Counted from the first letter of the stretch, positions 16,657 to 25,296 are shown. The stretch is 64,000 nt of DNA from Bacilli bacterium (GCA_017472015.1 JAFURC010000026.1:1-64000), one strand, 5' to 3'. Program-made: numbers and translations. The notes: a model not told the origin generated them from the sequence alone.

Positions 16657-17256
16657 TTGAAATTAGAGAAGAAGCAAATCAATTCATTAAAACAATATTT
16701 TTTTCATTTCTTTTTTATAATTTCTTTAATGTTTTTAATTGCAACTAGTAATACTAAAGATAGTTTTGTCGTTAATAATATAAATACAGTTAAAGCATTA
16801 GAGTCATCAAGAATTGAACAAATTGATACTAAAAAGCCTATTAATTTAGTTCCAACATTTACAAGAGTTACTTCAATTCAAGAGTTAAATGCAATTCAAA
16901 ATAAAAAAATTGAATTTACAGGAACTTTAACAGGTTATGGACCAGATTGTGTTGGTTGTAGTGGAATAGTTGGTTGTCCACCTTATCAAAATGTTAAAAA
17001 TGGGAATATTTATTATGAAGACTCAACTTATGGTAAAATTAGAATTGTTGCAGCCGATAAAAGCATTCCATGTGGAAGTATTATAAAAATATCTAATTAT
17101 CCACATATAGATGGAGATTTTTATGGAATAGTTCTCGATAGAGGAAGTGCCATTAATGGTTTAACCATGGATTTACTATATGAAAGTGAACAAAATACTA
17201 TAAAAATAGGAAGAACTTATAATATAAATTTTAAAATTGAAAGATGGGGATTTTAA
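16657..17256 (+). CDS. Exported 3D-domain protein (YabE/MltA-fold-like)
   Basis: This is probably a cell-wall-active enzyme. The 199-aa protein has an N-terminal basic region and one hydrophobic segment (about residues 15-32), a linker, and a C-terminal 3D domain: FTGTLTGYGPDC, VAADKSIPCGS and DRGSAINGLTMDLL, which carry the conserved Asp residues. Four cysteines in the N-terminal half of the domain could form disulfides. The start is TTG 16657 behind GAGGTGG. Its place behind tatD matches Bacillus yabE, but the G5 and DUF348 domains of YabE are absent. The rnmV and ksgA genes that normally follow are missing. Confidence 0.82.
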   Translation: MKLEKKQINSLKQYFFHFFFIISLMFLIATSNTKDSFVVNNINTVKALESSRIEQIDTKKPINLVPTFTRVTSIQELNAIQNKKIEFTGTLTGYGPDCVGCSGIVGCPPYQNVKNGNIYYEDSTYGKIRIVAADKSIPCGSIIKISNYPHIDGDFYGIVLDRGSAINGLTMDLLYESEQNTIKIGRTYNINFKIERWGF

Positions 17257-17261
17257 GTAAA

Positions 17262-17287
17262 AAAATTCTAATAAATTGTAGAATTTT
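17262..17287 (+). terminator. Possible terminator after the 3D-domain gene
   Basis: A perfect 9-bp inverted repeat (17262-17270 with 17279-17287); the T run after it is weak, so termination may be partial. Confidence 0.5.
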
Positions 17288-17327
17288 GTAAAATAAAAAA
17301 ATTGTTTAAAAAAAGTCAAAAAACATA

Positions 17328-17357
17328 TTGCTTTTTTTTTTTTTATTATGCTAATAT
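17328..17357 (+). promoter_or_regulatory. Promoter with a 13-T spacer tract
   Basis: TTGCTT (17328-17333) and TGC-TAATAT (-10 at 17352-17357) are separated by 18 bp, of which 17332-17344 is an unbroken run of 13 T residues beginning in the -35 box. Slippage in such a tract would change the promoter spacing. Confidence 0.65.
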
Positions 17358-17384
17358 TTTTATTGTAAGGAGGATAAGAAAATT

Positions 17385-18137
17385 ATGAATGAAAATTCAT
17401 CTAAACAAGTATTGTTATCAATTTTAGGAATTGCTGTATTAGTAGTTGCTGTAGTAGGAGTGTCATTTGCGTTCTTTAGTTATTCAAAAACTGGACTTAC
17501 AAATAATGTTATTACTACAGGTGAAATCTACATGTATTTAACTGAAGGTAATACTATGACATTAACTAATGCTTTCCCAGTTAAAACAGATTTAACTACA
17601 ACTCAAGATGCTGCTGATGACATTGGTAAATTAACATTCAGTGTTACAGGAAAAAATACATCAAATACTGATATTGCTTACAAAGTATACTTAGTTCCAG
17701 GAGAAGCACCAAGTGATGCTTATGGTACAGAAGATTTATTAAAAGAATCTGAAGTAAGTGCAATCATGACTACTCAAGGTGAAGGAATAACTAATAAAAT
17801 TAGTGCAGCTACTCCAGTTGTTGGTTTATCACAAGGTTTACTAATTGCTGAATCTAAAATTCCTGCAGATACTGAAGCTGATGTAACACATCAATATACT
17901 ATTAATATGTATGTTAATAATACAGTAAAAATTTCTGATACTGATGCTAATGTTAATGGAGATCCAACTGATTATTGTGCTCATGCAAAAAAAGGTACTC
18001 CAGAAACTACAACTGCTACAGGTAACTATGGTTGTGAATTAAATAAACCAGTATATAGTGATATGTATTTTTCAGCTAAAGTTCAAGTAATTGGTAATAC
18101 TACTGCTGCAAACATTGCTCCAGTTGTTACACCATAA
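17385..18137 (+). CDS. TasA/camelysin-like exported protein
   Basis: The 250-aa protein begins with a charged N-terminus and one hydrophobic segment ending VVGVSFAFFSY (about residues 12-32), the pattern of SipW-processed TasA/camelysin-type proteins. The rest is Thr/Asn/Val rich, beta-type, with a pair of cysteines near the C-terminus (YCAHAKKG and YGCEL) that could form a disulfide. There is no sortase motif and no sipW gene nearby. Codons are more G/C-rich at the third position than in most neighbours, as in highly expressed genes. AAGGAGG precedes ATG 17385. A surface fibre or sheath role is an inference from this N-terminus. Confidence 0.65.
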   Translation: MNENSSKQVLLSILGIAVLVVAVVGVSFAFFSYSKTGLTNNVITTGEIYMYLTEGNTMTLTNAFPVKTDLTTTQDAADDIGKLTFSVTGKNTSNTDIAYKVYLVPGEAPSDAYGTEDLLKESEVSAIMTTQGEGITNKISAATPVVGLSQGLLIAESKIPADTEADVTHQYTINMYVNNTVKISDTDANVNGDPTDYCAHAKKGTPETTTATGNYGCELNKPVYSDMYFSAKVQVIGNTTAANIAPVVTP

Positions 18138-18157
18138 GAATTTAAATGAACTTACTT

Positions 18158-18186
18158 AGACTTTGAGAAATCAAGGTCTTTTTCTT
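18158..18186 (+). terminator. Terminator after the TasA-like gene
   Basis: A 9-bp stem (18158-18166 with 18171-18179) closed by a GAAA tetraloop and followed by T residues. Confidence 0.85.
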
Positions 18187-18218
18187 TTGAAAAAATGTCA
18201 AAAATTTACAAAAAGTAA

Positions 18219-18247
18219 TTGCTTTTTTTAGGGTTTTATTATATCAT
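18219..18247 (+). promoter_or_regulatory. Promoter of spoVG
   Basis: TTGCTT (18219-18224) and TATCAT (18242-18247) with 17-bp spacing. The -35 box and adjacent T run closely resemble those of the preceding TasA-like gene. Confidence 0.6.
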
Positions 18248-18283
18248 TATTATAGAACATGGAGTTCAAAAGGAGGATTACAT

Positions 18284-18565
18284 ATGAAAATAACATCAGT
18301 AGATGTAAGAAGATTTGAAAAAGAAGGATCACGTATGAAAGGACGTGCAACAGTTCAATTAGATGATTGTTTTGTTGTTCGTGATATTCGTATTATTGAT
18401 GGTGACAATGGTTTATTCATTGCTATGCCAAGCAAAAAAGTTCCAGGAGGACATAAAGACATTGCTCATCCAATTAATCGTGAAACAAGAAAAATGTTTG
18501 AAGATGCTATTTTAGAAGCATATGAAAATGCTGAAGTAGAAGAACCTACAAGCGACGAAGAATAA
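18284..18565 (+). CDS. spoVG: SpoVG family regulatory protein
   Basis: SpoVG is a small nucleic-acid-binding regulator that affects septation, sporulation and cell-surface gene expression in Firmicutes. The 93-aa protein begins MKITSVDVRRF and contains DCFVVRDIRIIDGDNGLFIAMPSKK and the HPINRETR helix, all family hallmarks. AGGAGG precedes ATG 18284. It has its own promoter and terminator. In Bacillus spoVG lies between purR/yabJ and glmU; here it sits next to yabP, a different arrangement. Confidence 0.96.
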   Translation: MKITSVDVRRFEKEGSRMKGRATVQLDDCFVVRDIRIIDGDNGLFIAMPSKKVPGGHKDIAHPINRETRKMFEDAILEAYENAEVEEPTSDEE

Positions 18566-18567
18566 TC

Positions 18568-18591
18568 AAAGACCTATTGGTCTTTTTTTTT
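18568..18591 (+). terminator. Terminator of spoVG
   Basis: A 7-bp stem (18568-18574 with 18579-18585) with a TATT loop, running into a long T tract. Confidence 0.85.
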
Positions 18592-18621
18592 ATTATTTAA
18601 ATAAGATTAAATGGAGGGAGT

Positions 18622-18915
18622 ATGGAAAGAGATAATCAAATACATAACTATAACCATGTTTTTAATCTTGTTGAAAGAAAAAATGTAAGTATATCAGGAG
18701 TTAAAAAAATCGATAGTTTTGATAGCGAAGAATTTTTAATAGAATCAGTTATGGGAATGATGATATTAAAAGGATCAGGTCTTGAACTTATAAAACTTGA
18801 TACTAGAGAAGGGGTTGTAACTATTAAAGGTATGGTTAATAGTTTAAGTTATGTTGATAGTGAAACTGCTAAAAAGAATAAAGAAAATTCAGTTATAAGT
18901 AGGTTATTTAAATGA
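18622..18915 (+). CDS. yabP: Sporulation protein YabP
   Basis: YabP is a small mother-cell sporulation protein in the same family as YqfC. The 97-aa protein has the VERKNVSISGVKKIDSFDSE region and the following GLELIKLD and VVTIKGMV beta strands typical of the family. GGAGGGAG precedes ATG 18622. It overlaps yabQ by 4 bp (ATGA), so the two are translationally coupled as in Bacillus. The rqcP/yabO gene that usually precedes is missing. Confidence 0.88.
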   Translation: MERDNQIHNYNHVFNLVERKNVSISGVKKIDSFDSEEFLIESVMGMMILKGSGLELIKLDTREGVVTIKGMVNSLSYVDSETAKKNKENSVISRLFK

Positions 18916-19190
18916 GTTTAATAATTCAAATTCAAACTATTGCTTATACTTTTTTATTTGGAATAGTTATATCTTTGCTATTTAATTTACTATATAAAAT
19001 ATTATTTACTAAAAAAATTATTATTAATTTTATTACTAATTTTCTTTTTATGTTTATTATGAGTTCACTTTATTTTTATTACTTATTAATAGTTAATGAT
19101 GGTGTAATTCATATTTACCTACTTTTTATCTTTTTGATTAGTTTCTTTTTATATAACCGAATATTTAGAAAAATCAGATGGGTTGGTTGA
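18912..19190 (+). CDS. yabQ: Spore cortex biosynthesis protein YabQ
   Basis: YabQ is a mother-cell membrane protein needed for cortex formation in Bacillus. The 92-aa protein has three to four hydrophobic segments and the family-typical spacing of basic residues (IRKIRW) at the end. The call rests on this membrane pattern plus its coupling to yabP and the divIC gene downstream; sequence alone would be weak evidence for such a hydrophobic protein. It is shorter than Bacillus YabQ. Confidence 0.8.
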   Translation: MSLIIQIQTIAYTFLFGIVISLLFNLLYKILFTKKIIINFITNFLFMFIMSSLYFYYLLIVNDGVIHIYLLFIFLISFFLYNRIFRKIRWVG

Positions 19191-19204
19191 TGGTTTAACA
19201 AGTC

Positions 19205-19233
19205 TTGAAAAAAACTTAACTTTTTGGTATTAT
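19205..19233 (+). promoter_or_regulatory. Promoter of divIC
   Basis: TTGAAA (19205-19210) and TATTAT (19228-19233) with 17-bp spacing. The expected start at about 19240 falls after the ATG at 19238, which supports the divIC start at 19256. Confidence 0.75.
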
Positions 19234-19255
19234 TATCATGATAGGATGTGATAAT

Positions 19256-19561
19256 ATGGCTAAGAAGAAAAAAGTAAAGAAAAAAGCTAAAAGGATTATG
19301 ACTTTTGGTTTATTTTCGGTTTTATTAATTACTCTTGTCATTTTTACCTTATTAAGTGTCTTTGTTGAAATAGTTGATAAATATCAAGAAAAACAAGAAT
19401 TAGAAAATAGATTAGTTAATTTAGAACAAAAACAAAAACAGTTAGAAACTGATGTTAAGAAATTAGAAGATCCTGAGTATTTAGCAAGATATGCAAGGGA
19501 AAAATATTTCTATTCAAAAGACGGTGAATTAATAATTAGAATACCTGAAGATGAAGAATAA
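19256..19561 (+). CDS. divIC: Septum formation initiator DivIC/FtsB
   Basis: DivIC is a bitopic division protein that works with FtsL and DivIB at the septum. The 101-aa protein has a strongly basic N-terminus (MAKKKKVKKKAKR), one transmembrane segment at about 19-37, an extracellular coiled coil (KQELENRLVNLEQKQKQLET) and the conserved DPEYLARYAREK motif. ATG 19256 follows GGATGTG. It sits between yabQ and tilS; yabR and spoIIE, which lie between divIC and tilS in Bacillus, are absent. Confidence 0.93.
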   Translation: MAKKKKVKKKAKRIMTFGLFSVLLITLVIFTLLSVFVEIVDKYQEKQELENRLVNLEQKQKQLETDVKKLEDPEYLARYAREKYFYSKDGELIIRIPEDEE

Positions 19562-19588
19562 CTACTAATTTGTAGTTATTTTTGTTTT
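19557..19588 (+). terminator. Terminator of divIC
   Basis: A perfect 9-bp stem (19557-19565 with 19572-19580) followed by a T-rich run; it includes the divIC stop codon. Confidence 0.8.
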
Positions 19589-19673
19589 GATAAAACATTT
19601 TTTTTGATTTATTTCTTGTTTTTTGTCAAATATTGTAAAAAATAAAATATCTTAAAATTCTCTTTAATTCATC

Positions 19674-19702
19674 TTGATTAAAATCTCTTAATTTAGTAAA
19701 AT
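19674..19702 (+). promoter_or_regulatory. Promoter of tilS-ftsH
   Basis: TTGATT (19674-19679) and TAAAAT (19697-19702) with 17-bp spacing, 18 bp before the tilS start. Confidence 0.65.
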
Positions 19703-19720
19703 ACTTTACAGGTGGAGCCA

Positions 19721-21037
19721 ATGGAATTAGTATTAGAATTTTTAAAAGAAAAAGTTAATTTAAAAAGAGAAGATAGTGTTGTAATTGGAGTTAGTTCAGG
19801 ACCTGATTCGATGTGTTTATTATATTTACTTCAAAAACTTCAAAAAAGTATTGGTTTTAAAATAATAGTTGCTCATATAAATCACAAAAAAAGAATTGAA
19901 AGTGAAGAGGAAGAACATTTTTTAAAACTTTATGCTAAAGAACATAATTTAATTTTTGAAAGTATGCAAATTACAGAGTATAAAAAAACAAATTTTCATG
20001 CATATGCAAGAGAAGTTCGTTATAATTTTTATAAAGAATTGTTAAATAAATACAATGCTTCATATTTAATGACTGCACATCATGGTGATGATTTGATGGA
20101 AACAATTTTAATGCGATTAGTAAGGGGTTCAACTTTAAAAGGTTATCAAGGATTTCCTCTTATAACTAATATGGAAACATATTTAATTGTAAGACCTCTT
20201 TTATTTGTAACTAAAGAAGATATAATGAATTTTATTAATGCTAATAATATTCCATATCGAACTGATAATAGTAATTTCTCAGATATTTATACAAGAAATC
20301 GATATCGAATGAATGTTTTACCGTTTTTAAAAGAAGAAAACCCAAGTGTTCATTTAAAGTTTTTGAAATTTAGTAATTTAATTGAAGAAGCCAATAATTA
20401 TATTGAAAAAGTTTTAGAGATTGCTTATAATAATACATATAAGGAAGGTAGTTTAGATATTTTTATATTTAAAGAATTAGATGAGTTTATTCAGAAATTA
20501 GTTATTGAAAAGATTTTAACTACTATTTATGATGATTTAAGTCTTGTAACTGATAAACATGTTGATTTAATAATTGAACTTATTAAAAAGAATAAAACTG
20601 GAAGTATGTTGAGTTTACCTAATTCGATTATTTGTGTAGTTGAATATGATTATTTAAGGTTTAAAAAAGTTTCTGAATATTTAGAGTATAAATTTGAATT
20701 AGTTGATGGATTAGAATTACCAAATGGGATGAAATTTACTAAATTAAATGGTAACGAAAATGGGAATGATACTTTGCATATATCAAGTAGTGAAGTTAAA
20801 TTACCTCTTTATGTTAGGAATAAAAAAGATGGAGATATTATTGAGTTAAAAGGCATGAATGGTAAGAGAAAAGTAAGTGATATTTTTATCGATAATAAGA
20901 TTAATAAACTTGAAAGAAATAGTTATCCAGTTGTGGTTGATAGTAATGATATAATAATTTGGATACCAAAAATAAAAAAATCAAAATATGATAGTCAAAA
21001 TAGTGAAAAGTGTGATATAATGTTTAAATGTTTGTAA
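19721..21037 (+). CDS. tilS: tRNA(Ile)-lysidine synthetase
   Basis: TilS converts C34 of tRNA-Ile(CAU) to lysidine so that it reads AUA. The 438-aa protein has the N-type ATP pyrophosphatase loop (VIGVSSGPDSMCLL), the HINH and TAHHGDD motifs, the GFP-type tRNA-binding region and a C-terminal TilS domain with KKDGDIIELKG and KVSDIFIDNKI. AGGTGGAG precedes ATG 19721; a GTG at 19712 is inside that site. The hprT gene that usually lies between tilS and ftsH is missing, and ftsH starts 11 bp downstream. Confidence 0.95.
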   Translation: MELVLEFLKEKVNLKREDSVVIGVSSGPDSMCLLYLLQKLQKSIGFKIIVAHINHKKRIESEEEEHFLKLYAKEHNLIFESMQITEYKKTNFHAYAREVRYNFYKELLNKYNASYLMTAHHGDDLMETILMRLVRGSTLKGYQGFPLITNMETYLIVRPLLFVTKEDIMNFINANNIPYRTDNSNFSDIYTRNRYRMNVLPFLKEENPSVHLKFLKFSNLIEEANNYIEKVLEIAYNNTYKEGSLDIFIFKELDEFIQKLVIEKILTTIYDDLSLVTDKHVDLIIELIKKNKTGSMLSLPNSIICVVEYDYLRFKKVSEYLEYKFELVDGLELPNGMKFTKLNGNENGNDTLHISSSEVKLPLYVRNKKDGDIIELKGMNGKRKVSDIFIDNKINKLERNSYPVVVDSNDIIIWIPKIKKSKYDSQNSEKCDIMFKCL

Positions 21038-21048
21038 GGAGAGATTTT

Positions 21049-23058
21049 ATGAATAAAAAAGAGATAAAAAAAGGCATAATGCCATATGTTGTATTAATTG
21101 TAATAATGTTGGTAGTTATTTACTTTTTTAATATTTTTAATGTTAAGGTAAATGATTTAACCTATGATAAATTTGTTAATAGTTTAAATAATAATGAAAT
21201 TACTGAAATAACTATTATTCCAAGTATTGATGGTGGTGTTTATAATATTACTGGTAAACTAAAAGATTATGAAGAAAATGAAACTTTTAGTGTTCAAGCA
21301 CCTTTATCTGATGAAGTAATTAATCAAATTACTAGTGCTAATGAAAAGTATGACTTTGAGGTTAACACTGAAAAAGATCCTAATAGTAGTATGTGGTTAT
21401 ATGCTATTATTAATTTCTTACCACTTGTTTTAATTGGTGTATTCATGTTTGTTATAATTGGAAAACAAATGGGTGGAAATAATAAATCATTTGATTTTGG
21501 TAAGAGTCGTGCTAAATTAGATGATAGTGGGAAGAAAGTAACTTTCAATGAAGTTGCTGGTTTAAAAGAAGAAAAAGAAGAATTAAAAGAATTAATTGAT
21601 TTTTTGAAAAATCCTAAGAAATTTCAAAAACTTGGAGCAAGAATACCAAAAGGTGTATTATTAGTAGGTCCTCCTGGAACTGGTAAAACATTACTTGCAA
21701 GAGCTGTTGCTGGGGAAGCGAATGTTCCATTCTATTATATAAGTGGATCTGATTTTGTTGAATTATTCGTTGGTGTTGGAGCAAGTCGTGTTCGTGATAT
21801 GTTCCGTCAAGCAAAACATAATGCACCATGTTTAATTTTCATTGATGAAATTGATGCTGTTGGTCGTCAAAGAGGAACTGGTTTAGGTGGAGGCCATGAT
21901 GAACGTGAACAAACATTAAACCAATTATTAACAGAAATGGATGGATTTGGAGCAAATGAAGGAATAATTATAATTGCTGCAACTAACCGTGCTGATGTAT
22001 TAGATCCAGCCTTACTTCGTCCAGGAAGATTCGATAGACAAGTAACCGTTAATTTACCAGATGTAAAAGCCCGTGAAGAAATCCTTGCTGTTCATGCTCG
22101 AAATAAGACTTTAGATAAAAATGTAACTTTAAATAACTTAGCAAGAAGAACTCCTGGTTTTTCCGGAGCAGACCTTGAAAATTTATTAAATGAAGCAGCC
22201 TTACTTGCGGTTCGTCGTAATAAAGAAAGTATTTCAATGAGTGAAGTTGATGAAGCAACTGATCGTGTATTAATGGGACCTGCTAAGAAAAGTAAAAAAT
22301 ACACTGATGAAGAAAAACGCCTTGTTTCCTTCCATGAAGCAGGACACGTTGTATTAGGATTAAAATTAAATTCTGCTAATATTGTTCAAAAGGTAACAAT
22401 TATTCCAAGAAGTTATGCTGGTGGATATGCTATGATGGTTCCAAAAGAAGAAAAATATACCCAAACTAAACGTGAACTATTAGAACAAATTACTGGGTTA
22501 CTTGGTGGTCGTGTATCTGAAGAATTAAACTTTGGAGAAATCACAACTGGTGCACATAATGACTTTGAAAAAGCAACTAAAATTGCTCGTGCAATGGTTA
22601 CTGAATATGGTATGAGTGATTTAGGACCAGTTCAACTTGAACATCAATCAGAAGGAGTTTTCTTAGGACGTGATTACAACAAAAGCCGTAATTTCTCTGA
22701 CATTGTTGCTCATGAAATTGATGAAGAAATTCGAAAAATTGTTGGTGAGTGTTATGAAACAGCAACTAAGATTTTAAAAGAAAATGCTGATTTAGTTAAA
22801 TTAATTGCTGAAGCATTACTTGAAAAAGAAACTTTAACTAAAGAACAAATTGAATACTTAGTTGAACATAAAAAATTACCAGTTGATACAACTCTTGAAG
22901 ATATGACTTTAGAAGAATTAAGAGAATTAGCTAAAGTTAAAAATCTTAAAGGTTATTCAAAACTTGAAAAAGAAGATTTGATTAGATTAATTGAAACTAA
23001 TGGTGAATCTTTAAATAATAAAGATAAAAAAGAAAATTCTAAAGATAAAGCAAATTAA
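21049..23058 (+). CDS. ftsH: ATP-dependent zinc metalloprotease FtsH
   Basis: FtsH is the membrane AAA protease that degrades misassembled membrane proteins and regulators. The 669-aa protein has two N-terminal membrane segments flanking an extracellular domain, Walker A GPPGTGKT at 207-214, the [11 protein letters not shown] pore region, and the zinc site HEAGH at 429-433. The last 55 residues hold an unusual addition: [20 protein letters not shown] and then KEDLIRLIE (about 614-646) look like a Rho_N/SAP-type helix-extended-helix motif, followed by a basic-acidic tail. AAGGAGAG precedes ATG 21049. It is probably co-transcribed with tilS. Confidence 0.97.
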   Translation: MNKKEIKKGIMPYVVLIVIMLVVIYFFNIFNVKVNDLTYDKFVNSLNNNEITEITIIPSIDGGVYNITGKLKDYEENETFSVQAPLSDEVINQITSANEKYDFEVNTEKDPNSSMWLYAIINFLPLVLIGVFMFVIIGKQMGGNNKSFDFGKSRAKLDDSGKKVTFNEVAGLKEEKEELKELIDFLKNPKKFQKLGARIPKGVLLVGPPGTGKTLLARAVAGEANVPFYYISGSDFVELFVGVGASRVRDMFRQAKHNAPCLIFIDEIDAVGRQRGTGLGGGHDEREQTLNQLLTEMDGFGANEGIIIIAATNRADVLDPALLRPGRFDRQVTVNLPDVKAREEILAVHARNKTLDKNVTLNNLARRTPGFSGADLENLLNEAALLAVRRNKESISMSEVDEATDRVLMGPAKKSKKYTDEEKRLVSFHEAGHVVLGLKLNSANIVQKVTIIPRSYAGGYAMMVPKEEKYTQTKRELLEQITGLLGGRVSEELNFGEITTGAHNDFEKATKIARAMVTEYGMSDLGPVQLEHQSEGVFLGRDYNKSRNFSDIVAHEIDEEIRKIVGECYETATKILKENADLVKLIAEALLEKETLTKEQIEYLVEHKKLPVDTTLEDMTLEELRELAKVKNLKGYSKLEKEDLIRLIETNGESLNNKDKKENSKDKAN

Positions 23059-23072
23059 CCTTTGCTTTTTTT
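23047..23072 (+). terminator. Terminator of tilS-ftsH
   Basis: An 8-bp stem (23047-23054 with 23061-23068) with a 6-nt loop and a T tract; the ftsH stop is in the loop. Confidence 0.8.
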
Positions 23073-23075
23073 AGT

Positions 23076-23104
23076 TTGCTTGAAAACTTATAGTGTGATA
23101 TAAT
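23076..23104 (+). promoter_or_regulatory. Promoter of the GT2 gene
   Basis: TTGCTT (23076-23081) and a consensus extended -10 TGA-TATAAT (23096-23104) with 17-bp spacing. Confidence 0.8.
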
Positions 23105-23128
23105 GTCATCAAGAAGTGAGGTAATTAG

Positions 23129-24631
23129 ATGTCTTTTATTATAGATTTTTTTGAAAGTATTATATATTTTTTAGGAAGTTTATATCCTACATTTAGAAGT
23201 ATTAATAATTTTATTGGTACTTTATTACCAGCCTTAGTTACATATAGAAGTGTTTATTTTATAATTGGGCTTTTTTGGACTAGAAAGTTTAAACCTGCTA
23301 AAAAAAAGCATAAATATGGAATTGTAATAGCGGCTCGTAATGAAGAAACAGTTATTGGAAATTTAATAGATAGTATAAATAAGCAAGATTATCCAAGAGA
23401 ATTATTAACAATTTTTGTAGTTGCTGATAATTGTACAGATAAAACTGCCCAAATTGCTCGAGAAAAAGGTTGTATTTGTTATGAACGATTTGATGATACA
23501 AGAAAAACTAAAGGTTTTGCCTTAGAATACTTGTTCGATCGAATTGAAGAAGATTATGGAAGACAATCATTTGAAGGTTATTTTGTCTTTGATGCAGATA
23601 ATTTATTAAAAAAAGATTATATTTCACGAATGAATGATGCCTTTGATTCAGGTGAAAAAATGATAACATCATATCGAAATATTAAAAATATTGATGAAAA
23701 CTGGATAACAATGAGTTTTGCTGTTCACTGGTTAAGATCAATTAGATTTAATCATCGTGCTCGTTCTGTTTTAAGACTAGCAACGAATATTCAAGGAACC
23801 GGATATTTATTTGCAAGTGAAGTTGTTCAAGATGGATGGCATTACACATCATTAACTGAAGATAGAGGATTAACAGCTGATGCCGTTAGTCAAGGATATC
23901 GAATTTCTTATCAAGATGCAGCCGAATTTTATGATGAACAAACTCCAGATTATAAAGTTGCATATAATCAAAAACTTCGTTGGTCAAAAGGACTTTTGAT
24001 TAATTTCAAAGAGTCAGGTTGGAAATTATTTGTTAATATTATCTTCGGAAGAAAATATGCAAAAGTTAAATGGAGCAAAGAAGAAGTAGAAAAACGTCCT
24101 TGGTGGAAGAAATTATTTATTGCTTTAAAAGATCGTTTTATTATGTTTGATACATTTATGCATTTATTACCAACTAATGTTATTAATCTTTTCCGTTGGA
24201 TTTTAGTAGTTTTAATTCTTCGTTCATGTTATTGCTATTCAACAGGGGTTAATAATATTGATTTCTTTGCTGGAGGAACTTATCTTGCTCAAGTATTAAG
24301 GCATTTCTTTAATATAAAAATTCACATTTCAAATGGTATTAATTCTTTATGGGCAACTTTCTTAATAGGTGTTTGGGCCAGATTATTTTACCGAATGGGT
24401 GCATATATAGAAAACATAATTGTTCCTTATTATATTTTATTCTTAGAGCGAAAAAGAATTAAAAAGATACCATTTAAAAAAGTGTTTTATTATAGTTTAT
24501 TATGGCCAATTTTCGATATTGTAGGTCGTTATACAACTTATATTGCTTTATTTAAAAAAGTATCATGGAAACCAGTTCCTCATGTTAGTAAAATAACAAT
24601 TGATGAAATAGAAAAAGAAAAAAATAAATAA
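23129..24631 (+). CDS. Membrane glycosyltransferase, GT2 family
   Basis: This is a processive-type GT2 enzyme at the cytoplasmic membrane. The N-terminal segment is hydrophobic (about 1-50), followed by the GT-A domain beginning GIVIAARNEE (about 67), with VVADNCTDKT, the metal-binding FDADN, the acceptor-side TEDRGL and the QxxRW motif in NQKLRWSKG. C-terminal membrane segments follow. These motifs match glycosyltransferases related to hyaluronan or poly-N-acetylglucosamine synthases. The product cannot be told from sequence; a surface polysaccharide or glycolipid is likely. It is a single-gene unit between its own promoter and terminator. Confidence 0.85.
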   Translation: MSFIIDFFESIIYFLGSLYPTFRSINNFIGTLLPALVTYRSVYFIIGLFWTRKFKPAKKKHKYGIVIAARNEETVIGNLIDSINKQDYPRELLTIFVVADNCTDKTAQIAREKGCICYERFDDTRKTKGFALEYLFDRIEEDYGRQSFEGYFVFDADNLLKKDYISRMNDAFDSGEKMITSYRNIKNIDENWITMSFAVHWLRSIRFNHRARSVLRLATNIQGTGYLFASEVVQDGWHYTSLTEDRGLTADAVSQGYRISYQDAAEFYDEQTPDYKVAYNQKLRWSKGLLINFKESGWKLFVNIIFGRKYAKVKWSKEEVEKRPWWKKLFIALKDRFIMFDTFMHLLPTNVINLFRWILVVLILRSCYCYSTGVNNIDFFAGGTYLAQVLRHFFNIKIHISNGINSLWATFLIGVWARLFYRMGAYIENIIVPYYILFLERKRIKKIPFKKVFYYSLLWPIFDIVGRYTTYIALFKKVSWKPVPHVSKITIDEIEKEKNK

Positions 24632-24662
24632 ACGAGTTAGTTAAATTTTCTAACTTGTTTTT
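24630..24662 (+). terminator. Terminator of the GT2 gene
   Basis: An 11-bp stem (24630-24640 with 24650-24660, one G-U) with a 9-nt loop, running into T residues. Confidence 0.75.
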
Positions 24663-24667
24663 CTATT

Positions 24668-24696
24668 TTGTCAAAAAAAGTGTTAAATACTAGAAA
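24668..24696 (+). promoter_or_regulatory. Possible promoter of the LysM lipoprotein gene
   Basis: TTGTCA (24668-24673) and TAGAAA (24691-24696) with 17-bp spacing; the -10 box is imperfect. Confidence 0.5.
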
Positions 24697-24756
24697 TATG
24701 TCTTTATATATGTTAAGATCAAGTTGTACTGGAAAATTAATATTGTGGGAGGATTT

Positions 24757-25206
24757 ATGAAATTCTTAAAAATTAATGCCAAGGTACTATTGATTTTATG
24801 CTTATTTAGTGGAATTTTATTCTTAAGTACTGGTTGTGGAGAAACAACTGATAAAGATAATAAAAATAATCCAGACAATGGTTCAGAAGTAGGTAATAAA
24901 GATAACAATACTAATGATGATAATAATAATTCATCAACTGATCCTAGTAATGATGATAAAACCACTAATAATGATGATAATAGTTTAGCATATAATGAAA
25001 ATGTAGATTATTCAGTTTGGGTTGCTAATACAACAATTAACACTGATAAAAATCAAAAGAGTTATAAGGTTATTTGGGGAGATACTTTGTGGTTAATTTC
25101 AACTGCATGGGAAGTACCATATCAAGAAATAGCAACATTCAACAATATTCCAAATCCTGATTTAATTTATGTTGATCAAGTAATCTATAATCCATTATTT
25201 AAATAA
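24757..25206 (+). CDS. LysM-domain lipoprotein
   Basis: The 149-aa protein starts with a lipoprotein signal peptide ending in the lipobox LSTGC (cysteine at about residue 27), so it is probably lipid-anchored by Lgt, which is encoded at 33137-33934. A long low-complexity Asp/Asn/Ser/Thr linker (about 30-80) leads to one LysM domain (YKVIWGDTLWLISTAWEVPY onward) that should bind peptidoglycan. No catalytic domain is present. GGGAGG precedes ATG 24757; a reading from 24724 would put residues before the signal peptide and lacks a ribosome binding site. Confidence 0.88.
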   Translation: MKFLKINAKVLLILCLFSGILFLSTGCGETTDKDNKNNPDNGSEVGNKDNNTNDDNNNSSTDPSNDDKTTNNDDNSLAYNENVDYSVWVANTTINTDKNQKSYKVIWGDTLWLISTAWEVPYQEIATFNNIPNPDLIYVDQVIYNPLFK

Positions 25207-25228
25207 TTATAAGTATAAATCAATTACC

Positions 25229-25250
25229 AAAAGAACTTCGGTTCTTTTTT
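25229..25250 (+). terminator. Terminator of the LysM lipoprotein gene
   Basis: An 8-bp stem (25229-25236 with 25241-25248) capped by a TTCG tetraloop and followed by T residues. Confidence 0.88.
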
Positions 25251-25252
25251 AT

Positions 25253-25281
25253 TTTACAAATTTTTATTTTTTTTGTATAAT
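25253..25281 (+). promoter_or_regulatory. Promoter of the 141-aa gene and dus
   Basis: TTTACA (25253-25258) and consensus TATAAT (25276-25281) with 17-bp spacing, 15 bp before the start codon. Confidence 0.65.
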
Positions 25282-25296
25282 TCTTGTGGTGAGTTT

